A stretch of 64,000 nt of DNA from Agrocybe praecox (GCA_964017145.1 OZ024843.1:301001-365000), one strand, 5' to 3'; shown: positions 24,637-37,722, counted from the stretch's first letter. The notes: generated by a model not told the origin, from the sequence alone. Program-made: numbers and translations.

Positions 24637-26160
24637 TCAAATAGAGGCAAGAGGACTGGTGGTAGTATCAGGAGAGGTGAGTGACTCAGCGCTCAATGAG
24701 TCTGGACGAGGTCGTCCTAGGTTAGAATATATCGGTGGTAGGCTGATAATATCTGCGTCGTCATCGGATACCTGTCCCCCATCCTCATGAAACCTATATC
24801 GCACTGTACGAATCTCATCAGGTGACAGAGTTCCTTCTATACGCCTCTCCTCGGCATCACATACGCCTCCAGGTGATCCCAGTTGCGTAATCTGTAAACT
24901 AAACGCCTGTTGGTATTTGTTTGTTTTCTCCATTGTGGTGTATTGCGCCAGCGGAAAGCGTCTAATTTTGGGAGGTTCTGGTACGCTGAACGGTTGCGCG
25001 ACTGAATTTCTATGGTTGAATGTTTGACCTTGTTTCCGTGAAGCACGTTTCCATATCCAGAATCCTATCAACAGAATGAAAACCCCACTGACCACCCCAC
25101 CGGCAATAGCACCTTTATTTATTCGATGAACGCTTGGGGTAGCAGAAGTTGAGGTTGTCGGATGGTCGAGTGAGCTTGAGATTGGTACTTTTGTCGAGGT
25201 TGTCGGATGGTCTAGTGCGTTTGAAACCGGTACATTTGGCACGGGTATAGATGGGACGGCATCCAAAGTAAATGATTTTGTGATGTTTTGTACAATGGCC
25301 TGCTTTAAAATGAACCTCCCGACGTTGGATACATCCTTGGCAACAGTAAGGCGGAATGTGTGTGACCCTCGAGAGAGAAGAGGTGTCTGGATAAAGAGCC
25401 AGGATTCAAATCCTCCATTCCAAAGAGGATCTTGTGTTGGGTTGCGAATTGAGAAATTCAGAGGTGGACCCTTATCGATAAGATATGAGTATGATGCTGC
25501 ATCCATTCCATTAAAGACGAATTCTACGTATAACGCGATAGAGTTGCCTAAATATTAATGTAAGCCCCCCATCCCACATGCAAATAATGTAAAGGTTTTA
25601 CCGTAAAAGTTGATGATATATTCACCAACTGATGTTATATCAGTAGTGGTATTGTATGATACATCGACTCCTGACTCTGGTAGTGTGGTAGGCCAATAGA
25701 ACAAGCCATCAAATGAAACATCGGCAACTGCCATTTCGACTGAAAGATTATGCTGTCCTTGGGGCAGTGCACCGTTCAAGTTGGCGCAAAGGAATTGAAC
25801 TGCTTTGCCTGCTGTGGTTATGGTCTGCTCAACACCATCTATTGTGCACGACCGCATTGGATTGGATGTACCGACGAACCACGCCTGAAAGCCCGTCCCT
25901 ACGCAATTTTAGCTACCAGATAGACCGATATGAAAGCACTTGCCGTTGAATATATACCAGAAGCTGGAGTTTTCGCTAGGATGATCTGGTGCGGTATGTA
26001 AGGTCCCATAGTATGGAGGAGGGTTTGATGATGGCACTGTCGAGACATTCAAGTTTGTTGGTATTCCACTGGTAGCAACCCATGGTCCCTGATAGACAAT
26101 AGCCGGATCATGGTCGTCCACAAAGACCTTAGGAACTGTGAGCTTTACGGCTGTGGACAT
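24637..26160 (-). CDS. two-domain single-pass membrane protein, array copy C
   Basis: Exons 26160-25944, 25898-25602 and 25547-24637 give 474 aa. The GC donor of intron 1 is kept; intron 2 is 54 nt. Distinctive points: the usual NFDG before intron 2 is NFYG, repeat 1 has C-ANLNGALPQGQHN in place of the C-FNN form, and the initiator is followed by STAVKL. Domain order is as in the other copies, with two LDHPTTST stalk units, the helix at about 318-337 (GVVSGVFILLIGFWIW) and the tail with RYRFHEDGGQV and ISLPPIYS. The C-terminus ends TSPLASI, slightly longer than in A and B. Gene order and shared upstream sequence place it closest to copy D. Confidence 0.85.
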
Positions 26161-26213
26161 ATGAGAGGAGCGAGTGGGAAGAACATTCTAGGATGTGCAT
26201 GTGTTTAAGAGGG

Positions 26214-26222
26214 TCTTTATAG
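26214..26222 (-). promoter_or_regulatory. TATA-like box of array gene C
   Basis: GCTATAAAGACCC on the minus strand about 55-60 bases upstream of ATG 26160; identical in context to the boxes of A, B and D. Confidence 0.5.
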
Positions 26223-26309
26223 CCGTCAATTTCTACATGTAAATCACATCATATCAAATGAGATATAAATATCTCATATCAGCATATGTACCTGGTAAGC
26301 GGATGGACA

Positions 26310-26475
26310 GATCGAGCTATATATAATCCAAAAGACAAACATCGGATCCTTGCTCTTCACACGGAGCGTATATCACCGCAAAAATTTAGCACGCGCCGCT
26401 GATCAGAGCTGAAAATCAATTTAAAAGTCGTATATGAGTGCGAGTATGGGGTTGGAAAAGCTGCTGTGATACGGC
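26310..26475. repeat. upstream duplication shared by genes C and D
   Basis: 'atataatccaaaagacaaac', 'catatcaccgcaaaaat'-like and 'tgatcagagctgaaaatcaa' occur here and at about 32100-32265 upstream of gene D with high identity. The duplication therefore includes about 300 bases of 5' flank, which could keep the two genes under common control. Confidence 0.6.
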
Positions 26476-26489
26476 CAATCGTATGATTC

Positions 26490-29400
26490 AGCCATGGAAG
26501 TCTTACATATCATATACTGGCAGCTGCCAGACACATGGCATATGTTCAGGGCGGTAGTTTTCTGGCCTGACAGTTTCCCACCTACTGTCTATGGGAAAAA
26601 TGAGTAGGTGCTGTAGACATGCACAGCCAAACAATGCTGTTTTTGGTCGTCGAAACATGTTTTTAGATTGTGGGCGGTTTGGGATCACAAAAAACATATG
26701 CATGCCGACTTCTGATAATATTCTTTCCATATTTTTGCCATGTCAATGGGAAAGGATGGATTGCATCAGATGGATTCGAATGACGTTCATATAATTTTGA
26801 GCGACGACTATATTTAAACTAGACGGCTGATTTCGGCAACCTCGTTATTTCGTCGTTCGCATATCACCGGCGGCATTACTAGTTCTCCTATTCATTGACA
26901 AGGGGACATACGTGGATTGAACGTTAAGATGTCAACCTATGCTTGATATATCTACACAGTTTGATCAACTCCCAATGTCATCGTTATTCTCCGAGGTAGT
27001 AAAAGTCTCTTAAGGTTGGAACAAGTTGGAAGGGAGAACCGCGAATCGGCAGAAAAAAGTGTGCGGTCCGAAATCTCCGACGTCACTGCATGCGTGCTAC
27101 ACGTCACACTTGCGTCACGCGTGTCAATTTGGTTCTAATTCCTCGTTCGTTCGTTCGTGCTTTCACATCAAATTGATCACATCCTCCCTTCGTTGATTTC
27201 AGAGGAGTTATTTTCAGCTATGCGCTCGCATTCTGCTCATTTGATACACATCCGATCCACATCGCATCGCATCGGACGGCGCTAACGTAGTCACTTGCGG
27301 CAGCCTTTCGTTGTGAAAATTAGCTGGTGTCGGCGTGGAACTCTCGTCGCGTGCAGGTTTTAGGCTGGGTTCGTTTAATGGGGCTTGGTGAAGTGCATTA
27401 GGTCTGTTCTGTTTTGCTCGGAACTTGCAAGTTGAAGGTCTAACGAACATGGCATCCCATTCGCCCACGATATGATATGAAAAGCAGGATCTTCGCCTCC
27501 AGCCTCTCTGACCTGATCGCAGTTGAAGCGTTCACTATCCTAGATATCCTATCGAAACCTCAACGCCCCGTGTGGTGGGTTTAGGGCGAGTGAAGTGGTA
27601 GGTTTATGATGGGCGATTGAAGGGTCTATCCAGTGATGCGGTTAAATCGATGGTGTTGACATCCAGCGGTCCGTCTTTTTGCATTTGACATGATAGGCTT
27701 GCTTGCTTTTACCCCACCTATCTCTATTCTATTGAATATTCACCAGCTTGGTTCCCTTTACTCTCAACCCCATTCGTCTCAACTCTGTCAGTAACTCCAA
27801 CAATTGGTGTCTCCTACACCCAGCCTCGCCCCGCTCATAGCAGTACCCCCCCTTGCCCTTCCTTCCTTTTCACTCTTCCTCCCACTATATGGCGTCGTGT
27901 TGTTTAATTGCATCATCGGGCGTAGTGGGCGGTTGCTAAGGCGTTAGCGGGTCGAAATTTGGAAGGGACAAGAGGGAGGGTACACGGTATGATAACGCCG
28001 CGCGTGTATCCTACGCCTCCTCCATGCATTGAACATGCCATCATCATACGCATACGCATAGACACGCTCGACAGGTCATCCGCATCGCATCGCAGTACGC
28101 TAAACATATATAGAACACCCCCTTCTTTTTAAGCACATACCAAAGAAGGAGATGCGTACCTACAAGCAGAATAGATGCTGATGCGGAGGTCTGGAGCGCG
28201 TTTCGTGTGCGGTCTTTGTGTTTCACGGTGAGTCGGCTCTGCTCTGCACGTCCTTAAAAACCCCTTTATCCTGTGCTTCCTTCACTGCGACCAGCTTCTC
28301 ACTCCAATTCCACCATTCAAGCGCCCATATCGTCTTTCCTCCCTCCTTCCCTTCTTTTGTAAACATAACAGCCCTTCCCCTGCAATCCGCTCTCGCTTCC
28401 CATTCCATTGGAAATTATCGCTCTCCACAAACGTAGAACCCGAACCCAAACCCGCACCTGGAACGCTACCGGCAAATTGTCGTCTTTTCCTCGCCCGCTT
28501 TCGGCTTTCTCGACATTCGAGACCTGCGGAGCTCGGAAAGGTTCCGTGTTTTTCTCTGCCATCGACTTGTCCTCTTGCTTTTTCTCCATCGCTAACTGAA
28601 TTCCTCATTCCACTTCATTCCTCCTCTCTAAAACGCCCAATCGATTCCTCCCGTTCTCCATAAACGTCCGGATTGGCTCGACGGCGTTCACGTATGTGCG
28701 TATTTTTGTTGCTGGCGTTGGTCGGAGTGTGTACGCACGGAGAGGTGCTGGTTACTAGTCCAGCCTTCTCTGCCAGATACCCGCGTACGTACAACATCAC
28801 TTTGCTTGATGTGCTCGCTGGAATCTCCGTTTCGCTTTTACCTCATAGATTCCGCCTCCTATCGAATCGAGTGCTTGTCGTGCCCGTCAACGACCTCAGC
28901 CCCGTCCTCTGCGATTCAAGGCTGCACGGATCTCACCCGCACATGTGGTCCTCCCTCTCTCGTTCACTCCTTGCTTCTGTCACGGAGCCCCTGTAACGTT
29001 CTCGAAAAGCAACCAATTGGTCACTGCTCTCTGCATACACATCTGCATCTGCATCTGGGCCTGCCTTCCTCTCTTTCGCATGTCTCTCCGCGTCTCTTCA
29101 CTCCTCCTCTTTCTTTTCAATCCTCTACTTCCCTTCGGTCGACATGTACAGTCCATCTCTCTTCCTCCCCTCCCTATGGCGAAGACGAATATGAATATGA
29201 AGAAACCTCCTCCTCATACGACTCACTCTTTCTCTCCTTCCTACATCGCCGACCCCTCTCGCACCCCGGTCAAATGCAATATCCACATCCGCTCTCGCAT
29301 CCCTGAGCGCGCGTGCCAGACGTTCCGTCATCATTTTATGCCCACCAAAATCCCGTTTCTCCCTCACTCTTTCCTTTCCTTCTCTCCACCCTGAATCCAC

Positions 29401-30433
29401 TCTAATTTCCCGTTCATCTCTCCACTCATCGCTGTACGCGTGATGCGTGATTTTTCTTCTGACGTCCTATCCCTGCGGTCCGCTCTCGCTTCCTATTTTA
29501 TTTTTGCCAGTGACTCCCTCCGCAGATTCGGACACAAACGCAGAAACGCTACTGACATATTGTCGTTTTCTTTCCACCCATTTGTCCTTTTATGCATCTT
29601 TATCTTTTCTCTCCTTTTTTCTCCCTCCACATGCGTCCACTCCGTCCTTCTTTTCCACCTCCTTTATCCTTCTCTGCCCTTCTTCCACTCGGAATGTCCC
29701 CTCCTTTATATGTTCTCTACCTAACCGCTAGCTCAATTGTTCACTCCATTTCTCCAAAAATATCTTCTTTTTCTTTCATCGTTCGTGTCTACTTCTCCCA
29801 CTCGTTTTTTCTCCTTTCAGGCCCGACGATTGGAATTTTGGATATATTCCATTGTCGCATCACTCTCTTCAAAGTGCATGAGCAAGAATAACCAGTCCGT
29901 CGGATAGGCTGACAGATTACCATCGTTCGGTCTAGCAATCCACGCTCAAATTTCAGGCTCCTTCGAAGGGTACACCGTTGGGCGAGTTTCTCTCTATCCG
30001 TGTATAGTCTGACCCAACCATAACATGCCATGGACGTTTCTCCCCCTACCCATATCTTCCCCTTTCTTCCCTTCCTCTTTCCTACGCTCTATCATCTATC
30101 CCACCCATCCTATCACTCGCTCGTGTCATCTTCTCTTCTTCCCTCTGTTATCAATCAAACACGATAAAACGAACCCGACGATCGGCGATCGGCGATCGAT
30201 ACTCTACAAGGCGGATCATCGAATATTGTAAATGAATTCCACTACGATTATGGATGTAACACAACTTCGATAATATGAAATGTTCCGATCCTCGTAGCCT
30301 TGCATTTTTCGGTGCCCGGGCTCGGATATAAATTTACAAACGATGATATATTTGAGTGTAACGTAGAAATAAACATCGAACCTACTAAACGGACACGCGT
30401 CGTAGTCCAATTTACGCTGGAGGATTGGTGATA
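26490..30433. repeat. spacer block 4 of the tandem array
   Basis: 26490-26880 is unique and holds nothing recognised. From 26880 the spacer modules return: 'gaacgttaagatgtcaacct' (26918), 'acgtcacacttgcgtcac' (27099), 'tctaacgaacatggcatcc' (27438), 'gtggtgggtttaggg' (27575), the TATA-bearing module (28020-28205), C/T-rich runs (28230-28620 and 29040-29830), 'gcgatcggcgatcgata' (30184) and the 3' flank of gene D (30300-30433). No conserved frame crosses it. Confidence 0.65.
28020..28205 (+). promoter_or_regulatory. conserved TATA-bearing spacer module, copy 3
   Basis: It carries 'gtacgctaaacatatataga' (core about 28107-28113) and then 'aaagaaggagatgcgtacct'. Order and spacing match the copies at 4490, 21050 and 36056. 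Confidence 0.3.
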
Positions 30434-31970
30434 TCATGGAGAGGCAAATGACTCGGCTATCAATGAGTCTGTACTAGGTTGTCCTAGGGTGGAATATATC
30501 GGTGGTAAGCTAATTGTATCTGCGTCGTCATCGAGGTCATCATGTTGAGAATCTGCTACCTCTCCCCCATCCTCATGAAACCTATATCTCACTGGACGAG
30601 TCTCAGCGGGTGGCAGGGTTTGTTCCATGCGTATTTCCTCAACATCGCGTAGGTCTTCAGATGATCCCAACCGCTCTGGAGTTAAACCAAACACTTGTCG
30701 ATACTTGTTTGTTTTCTCCGTTGTCGTATATTGTGCCAGCGGAAACCGTCCGATTTGGAGGGGATCTGGTGCACTGAACGGTTCCACGATTGAATATCTA
30801 TCGTTGACCGTTTGACCTTGCTTTCGTGACGCCCGTTTCCATATACAGACTCCTATCAGAAGCATAAGCAACCCACTGACCACCCCACCGACAATAGCAC
30901 CTCTGTTTATTTGATGCGCGCTTCGGGTGGCAGAAGTGGAGGTTGTCATATGGTCGAGTGAGCTTGATACCGATAGATTTGTAGAGGGTATTGGATGGTC
31001 TATTGGGCGTGTTGAAATCGGCACATTCGGCACGGGTATAGATGGGACAGCATCCAAAGTAAATGATTTTGTGGAGTTTTGTACGATGAATTGCCTTAAC
31101 ATGAACGTCGCAACCTTGGACGCATGCTCGTCAACGGTAATGCGGAATGTGTGTGACCCTCGAGAGAGAGAAGGCGTCTGGAGAAAAATCCAGGTGTCAG
31201 TTCCGGCATTCCAAGTCGGATCTTGAGTTGGATTAGAGAATGAGAAATTCAGAGGTGGCCCATCATCAATAAGATATGAAAATGATGTTGTATCGATTGT
31301 TGAATTAAACAAGAATGTTAAGTATATTGCGATAGAAATGCCTATATATTGATTAATGTAAGCCTTACAAGACTTCGAATACAAATAGCGTAAAGGTTTT
31401 ACCATCAAATTTCATAACATAGGTATGACCTCCATCAAGTGTTGCCGTCGCTATCTGTATGTCATTATATAATACATCAACGCCAGACTCTGGTAGTGTG
31501 GTAGTCGAATATAACAAGGCATCAAATGAAATCTCCATAAATGGTATTTCGACTGAAAAATTATGCTGTCCCTGGGGCAGTGTGAGGTTATTAGAGCAAA
31601 AGAATTCACCACTTCCTGGACCTAGGAATCCGCCTTGCGTGACACCATCTATCTTGCACAAGGGCATTAGATCATATACACCGATGAATAATGCCTGAAC
31701 GCCCGTCCCTAGGCAATGTTAGCTACCAGATAAACCGATATGGAAGCACTTGCCATTGAATATATACCAGAAGCTGGAGTTGTCACTGGAACCGTCTTGT
31801 ATCGTATGCAGAGTCCCATAGTACGGGGGAGGGTTTGATGATGGCACTGTAGAGATATTCATGTTTGTTGGTATTCCAATGGTAGCAACCCATGGGCCCT
31901 GATAAACAATAGCCGGATCATGGTCGTCCACAAAGACGACGGGATTCGTGAGATTTACGGTTGTGGACAT
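30434..31970 (-). CDS. two-domain single-pass membrane protein, array copy D
   Basis: Exons 31970-31754, 31708-31403 and 31341-30434 give 476 aa. Intron 1 has the GC donor. Exon 2 is a few codons longer than in A-C (a LDGGHTYVMKFDG segment). The membrane helix is at about 321-340 (GVVSGLLMLLIGVCIW). The tail keeps RYRFHEDGGEV and the acidic run DDDADTISLPPIYS but stops at SFASP: compared with copy A, one extra C before ATGA changes the frame and removes about eight residues of the conserved end. Whether this matters is unknown, because the end is already the least conserved part. It shares its 5' flank with copy C; copy E follows closely upstream with no full spacer block between. Confidence 0.85.
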
Positions 31971-32025
31971 ATGAGAGGAACGAGTGGGGAAGTATAGTCT
32001 ACGATATGCAGGCGTTTAAGAGTGT

Positions 32026-32033
32026 CTTTATAG
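32026..32033 (-). promoter_or_regulatory. TATA-like box of array gene D
   Basis: CTATAAAG on the minus strand about 56 bases upstream of ATG 31970, same context as in A-C. Confidence 0.5.
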
Positions 32034-32269
32034 CCGTCAATTTCTACCTGTAAATCATCTCATATCTCATATCAGCATCTGTACACTGGCAAGCGGATGG
32101 ACAGATCGATGCTATATATAATCCAAAAGACAAACCGGATCCTTGCTATTCACGCATAGCACATATCACCGCAAAAATGTAGCACGCGCCGTTGATCAGA
32201 GCTGAAAATCAATTTAAACGTCGTATATGAATACGAGTATGTAGCTGAAAAAGCTGCTGTGAGACGCCA

Positions 32270-33263
32270 GTCGTGTGATTATATCTGATGCTTGAACCTA
32301 ATAACCACCGGAATTAGATACGAGCGACGTCCATCAGTCGAAGATCAAATATCCGGTTCCTTTCTTATCAAATGCGTCACAATTCCAGTGCGCAATCAGT
32401 CGACTTTCAAGTTCGAGATGATGTATAGATGGCATCCTTTCGACTGTCTGCCTTTCTTCTATTTTCAAAGGATATATTTCATGGCTACTATAGTGAAGAA
32501 CTTCTCACACTTATTGATATCTGGAACCATGGAACAACTCCCGGCTCTTTAACGTCGTTCGTAGGGGCCTTGTATACGCTGCATATACGAGACTAACCCT
32601 GCGGAATCAGGTGTTCGCGGCCTCACTATTGCCAGCCCATTTTTGATGCGTCTGATGCGCACGTCCAAATTCGGAAGTGGCTGTGCTACCAGCGCGGACT
32701 TATACTCCAACGGCTCTCTTCCGCGAATCTGGATACGAGGCGCAAAACGAAGCGTGCCGGGAAAAGGCATCGCGAGGACTAACGACGCTAGGAACTGCAG
32801 ACGGGGGGACTTTGTGACATGCACCTATAATTTCTATTACATCTGCCGTCCTTCGCGACCCATTTTGTTTGCTATTTTTGTCCAGATTAGATAAGATGTC
32901 GTGTTATCTAATCTCTTTCCATTTATGGACATTATTAAATACTTGTTTGCTACGATTTACCGTACTTACATACCTAGCTTGTATTATATTGATTATCATC
33001 TAATACTAGCATCATCGCTCGCTGCTTGCCAAATGACCGCCGAGTGCTTTATTACCCGCAGTATCGGCCCAAGCATAAATATGCACGGTCTTGCGAGCTG
33101 GGGAGATAAAACGAACACCAATATATTGTGTGTAACGTAGAAATAAGCATCGAAATTTACTGAACGGACGGTGCGAGGGATAGGATATTAAATTATAAAC
33201 GATGGTATATGTAATGTAATGTAGAAATAAGCGTCGAATGTACTAAACGGACACGCATCATAG
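32270..33263. other. intergenic between genes D and E
   Basis: This is the only array interval without a spacer block. 32640-32830 is a more GC-rich stretch with no convincing reading frame. 33120-33263 is the usual 3' gene flank, containing two successive versions of the 'gtaacgtagaaataagc...ctaaacggac' sequence (33130 and 33218), which suggests a deletion joined two copies. Confidence 0.4.
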
Positions 33264-34800
33264 TCAAATAGAGGAAGGAGGATTGGTGATATCATTAGAG
33301 GTGAGTGACTCAGCGCTCAATGAGTCTGAACGAGTTCGTCGTAGAGTGGAATATATCGGTGGTAGGCTAATAATATCTGCATCGTCATCGGCTACCTGTC
33401 CCCCATCCTCATGAAACCTATATCGCACCGGACGATTCTCGTCAAGTGGCAAGGGTTCTTCTATAGGTATCTCCTCAGAATCGCGTACGTCTCCATAAGA
33501 TCCCAGTCGTGCGGTCTGTAAACCAAACGCTTCTCTATATTTGTTTGTTTTCTCCATTGTGGTGTATTGCGCCAGCGGGAAACGTCCGACTTGGCGAGGA
33601 TCTGGTGCGCTGAACGGTTGGACGATTGAATCTCTATCATTGACTGTTTGACCTTGCTTCCGTGACGCCCGCTTCCATATCCAGAATGCTATCAACAGCA
33701 TAAGAAATAAACTGACCGCCGCGCCGGCGATAGCCCCTCTGTTTATCTGATGAACGCTTCGGGTAGTAGAATTCGAGGTTGTCGGATGGTTGAGTGAGCT
33801 TTGGACCGGTACATTTGTCGAGGTCTTCGAATGATCTAATGGGATTGAAGCCTGTATATTTGGCACGGGTATAGATGGGACAGTATCCAAAGTAAATGAT
33901 TTCGTGGTGCTTTGTACTATAACCTGCTCTATTGTGAACTCCCCGACGTTGGATACATCTTCGGAAACGGTAAGACGGAATGTATGTGACCCTCGAGAGA
34001 GAGAAGGTGTCTGGATAAAAAGCCAGGGCTGAAATCCACCATCCCAAGTAGGATCTTGAGTTGGGTTGCCAATTGAGAAATTCAGAGGTGATCCCCCATC
34101 GATAAAATATGAAAATGATGTTGTATCCATTGTTGAGTTGAACAATAATGACAAGTATAGTGCGATGGAATTACCTATATATTAACTGATGTAAGCCTTA
34201 CAAGACTTTGAATACAAATTAAGTAAAGGTTTTACCATCAAAGTTGGTAACATAGGTATGATCTTCACCATGTGCTGCTAGCTCAAATTTGGGAAAGTAT
34301 ACTAAATCAACCCCTGACTCTGGGAGTTTGTTAGGAGAATACCACAACCCATCAAATGAATTATCAGCAATTAATATTTGGACTGAAATATTATGCTGTC
34401 TCTGGGGCAGTGTGGCATTATTGGCGCAAATGAATTGACCTGCTTGGTGTACTGAGTATATGGGTTGCTGAACACCATCTATCGTGCACAACGGCATTGG
34501 ATCGGATACACCGATGAAATGTGCTTCAACGTACGTCCCTAGGCATTGTTAACTACCAGATAAAACAATATGGAAGCACTTGCCATTGAATATATACCAG
34601 AAGCTGGAGACGGCACTAGATCCGCCTTGTGTCGTATGTAGAGTCCCATAGTATGGGGGAGGGTTTGATGATGGCACTCTCGTGATATTCATGTTTGTTG
34701 GTATTCCGCTGGTGGCAACCCATCCCCCCTGATAGAAAATAGCCGGATCATGGTCATCTACAAAGACAACAGGGTTTGTGAGATTTATAGTTGTGGACAT
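33264..34800 (-). CDS. two-domain single-pass membrane protein, array copy E
   Basis: Exons 34800-34584, 34538-34236 and 34174-33264 give 476 aa. The start MSTTINLTNPVVFVDDHDP and the GC donor are as in the paralogs. Repeat 1 carries CTIDGV, C-ANNATLPQRQHN (a Gly to Arg change in the LPQGQHN motif seen in the others) and FDGLWY. Repeat 2 has SYFIDGG and SRGSHTFRL. The stalk has SLNHPTTSN instead of SLDHPTTST. The helix at about 320-338 is GAAVSLFLMLLIAFWIW. The tail ends NPPSSI. Its core promoter has CTATGAAG in place of CTATAAAG, so expression could be weaker. Upstream sequence resembles that of copy A. Confidence 0.85.
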
Positions 34801-34979
34801 ATGAGAGGAGCCTAGGACGAGTGAGGAAGAATAGTCTATGATATGCAGTCGTTTAAAAGGGTCTTCATAGCTACATTTAAATCACATCGTATCACATTTC
34901 TCAACTATGAGCCATAAACGTCTCATATCTATCAATCTGTCTAGAACATCGGTATCAATGTTATGTAGCCTCCGTACCT

Positions 34980-37722
34980 GGGCAAGTTGATAAATATATC
35001 GACCGTATATATAATATGTTCCGAAGACAAACGTCGAATGCTTACTCGTCACGAGGAGTGCATGTCACGATAATAAAATAGCAGTACTGAACAAGCTGTT
35101 GTGAAATGGCCAGTCGTGTTATTTTTCAAACAAATCCGACCCTCCTGTGCACCGGGACGCTGATGAAGGTACCCCGAGATAACATAGCTCAATACACATG
35201 AATCTTTAAGATAATCAACAGGATCATATTCGAGCGACGTCGATCAGAAGATTATCAAATATCCGGTTACTTTTTCACATATTGCGTTCCTCCAGGCTCC
35301 TTAACGATCTTGGTGGTAGTCTGTAAAACAATTAATACTTGGTGCGTATTGGTTGCGTATTTTTGCAGTTAATATTCTTGGTTTGAAGAGAGCTGTTGTA
35401 CGGGTCCGACTCGCATCGAGCTCTTCCTTCCCGAACACGCCATCATCTTTCTTTTTATCATCGGGAAGCTCCTGAGGTTAAATTATCGAGCAGCTCCCAC
35501 AGTTATCAAGAGATTCCCAAGGTCATCGTTCTTTTCGGAGGTAGCAGAGGGCTCGTAAGGTTGGAACAAGTTGGAAGGGACTAGCGGCGACGTGGGAGGT
35601 ACGCGTCCGGTCCGAAATCTCCGATAGCGCCGCCACGCATGTCACACGTCACACGTGTCAATATAGTTCTAATTCCACCTCGTTCGCAACTTGAACGCAC
35701 CTCGGAAGTTCCTATGCATCTTCTCCGGCATTTGGATCAGGATATTACATAGGCCAGTACGGCATGTACAGCCTCTCCTCTTCAGTGATGGGTCCTTTTG
35801 TACACCTTTGTGCGTTCTCTCCTTTTTCTTCCTCCCCCCCCTCTCGTCCACTCGGATTATCCCCTGCTTCTTTCCGCTAGCTCATGCGTTCCCTTCTACA
35901 AATATAGAGCAGAAATCTTTCGTCTCTAGTGATTCTTCTCCCTCATCGTTCGTTTCTAGCTTTCCCAGTATCCCAAGTCACACGTGTCACGATCAACCTA
36001 ATTTCCCCTAATTTCTGATTCCCTTTGCGTTCTTCCTTTCACCTCGCTTCTTCCATCCATCGAACACGCCACCATCATACGCGCATTGACACGCCCGACA
36101 GGTCAACCGCATCGCATCGTAGTACGCTAAGCATATATAGAACACGCCCTTCTTTTTTTTAAAGTCCATGCCAAAGAAGGAGATGCGTACCTGAAGCAGA
36201 ACGGATGCTGATGCGGAGGTCTGGAGCGCGTTTCGTGTGTGGAATTAGCTGGTCTTTCAGGGTGAGTCTACTCTCTCTGTCATCCTTCCCCGTCTTAGCT
36301 TCAGAACAGCAGTGATCTCCCTTCGTTCAACTACCTCCAGCTTCAGCAAAAGGTTCCTCCTTTCGTGCCCCTTCTGGCTACTCGCTCTTTCCTCTCCAAC
36401 ATCGCGGAGACCCTCTATCGAACGCTGCTCGGGTATCGCAAATTTTCATCCATACGACCCTGTTTGAAACACCCGTTGTTTCTGCGCATGCGTGCCGAAC
36501 GACACCTGCACGGATTCCGTTTCTTCTTTCCTTTCATTCTCCCCCTTTTAATCCTCCAATTCTGCCATCCACTCACTTATATCGACTTTCCTCCCTCCCA
36601 TTGTCGAAGTAAGAATACGAAACATCCCTTCCCGTTCAATTCGCTCTCGCTTCCCATTCCATTGTGGAATTTATCGCTCTCCGCTCTCCGCAAACGCGGA
36701 ACCAAAACTCAAACCTGGAACGCTACTCGCATATTGTCGTCTTTCTCTCTCCCGCTTTCGGCTTTCTCGTGATTCGGGACCCGCTGCCGCTGTCACCGAA
36801 CTTCTATCGTCACCTGTTCGAAAATCATCACCCCTATTGACCTTCTTGATCTTTTCCGCGCCTTCCGTACGTCACCAAGCTTTTATCACACCATGGTCGA
36901 ACGCTGCATCCTCATATACACTTTCATCCGCGCACAACGTCAGTACAGAATGTACCGAGAAAAGAAGACACAAAATTTGATTACCCATCCTTTGTGCTCA
37001 TGTACTCGTTCCCTTCCTCTCTTTGGAAGAATAGAAATACAAAGACGAAGCAGAAAATTCCTCTCGTGTCTCCCTTTGCGCTTCGGTTTTTTCACCCACT
37101 AATAACGGCTAGATGTTTCTTCGACGCTTCGACCTTTGTGAGAGTTTTTCTCTTTCTCTTCCTCTCTAACCTGAATTGATACTATGTAGGTCATGTCGCA
37201 TTCCCCTGAATCGTTCGTAGAAATGCCACTTGATGAATATTTTACTTGGGAAAGTACATACATGCGATGTTTGGTCCAACTTGTGAGCGTGTTTCGCCTT
37301 TTTTTCTTTCTCTCCCCCCGGATCTCATGTTCCTTTATCCCCTTCTCTTCCTTTCTGTCCGTCCTCCGCAGTCCTGAAGTAGGAACAGATAAGTGCGATA
37401 ATCCGCATGTGGGAGTAGCAAGTCGGATGGACACGAAAGCCGGAACAAAACATATATTATGAGCCGGATTCATCACCAACAGGTGCGGAAGCTCAGGAGC
37501 ATCGGCCAGAATGTCGAACGATGGCATTCGAGGGGTTGAGAACTAAGACAAAGGGAAAATCGTTGATGGGGGCAAACTGTTGTCACCTCGGAGCCGGAAT
37601 CATGTACGCAATCACTCCGAGCGGTGCGCGGGCTTGGATATAAAATCATAAGCGACGGTATATTGTGTGTAGAGTAGAAATAAGGGGCAATTTTACTAAA
37701 CGTACGCGCATCATAGTTCGAT
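34980..37722. repeat. upstream region of gene E and spacer block 5
   Basis: 34980-35330 shares 'cagtcgtgttatttttcaaa' with the flank of gene A. From about 35360 the spacer is like 9660-9900 in block 2 ('cgcatcgagctcttcc', 'ggaggtagcagagggctcg' at 35538), then 'gatagcgccgccacgcatg' (35622, an uninterrupted version of the site hit by the element at 10200), C/T-rich runs (35820-36000 and 36350-36760), the TATA-bearing module (36056-36235), 'ctccgcaaacgcggaacc' (36687) and the 3' flank of gene F (37360-37722). No gene is supported. Confidence 0.65.
36056..36235 (+). promoter_or_regulatory. conserved TATA-bearing spacer module, copy 4
   Basis: Contains 'gtacgctaagcatatataga' (core about 36134-36140), 'aaagaaggagatgcgtacct' and 'ggaggtctggagcg' in the standard order. 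Confidence 0.3.

Noticed and set aside
28806..29394. Two overlapping frames of about 150-166 codons in spacer block 4
   Set aside because: Overlapping frames of equal length in low-complexity sequence; no domain, no splice support.
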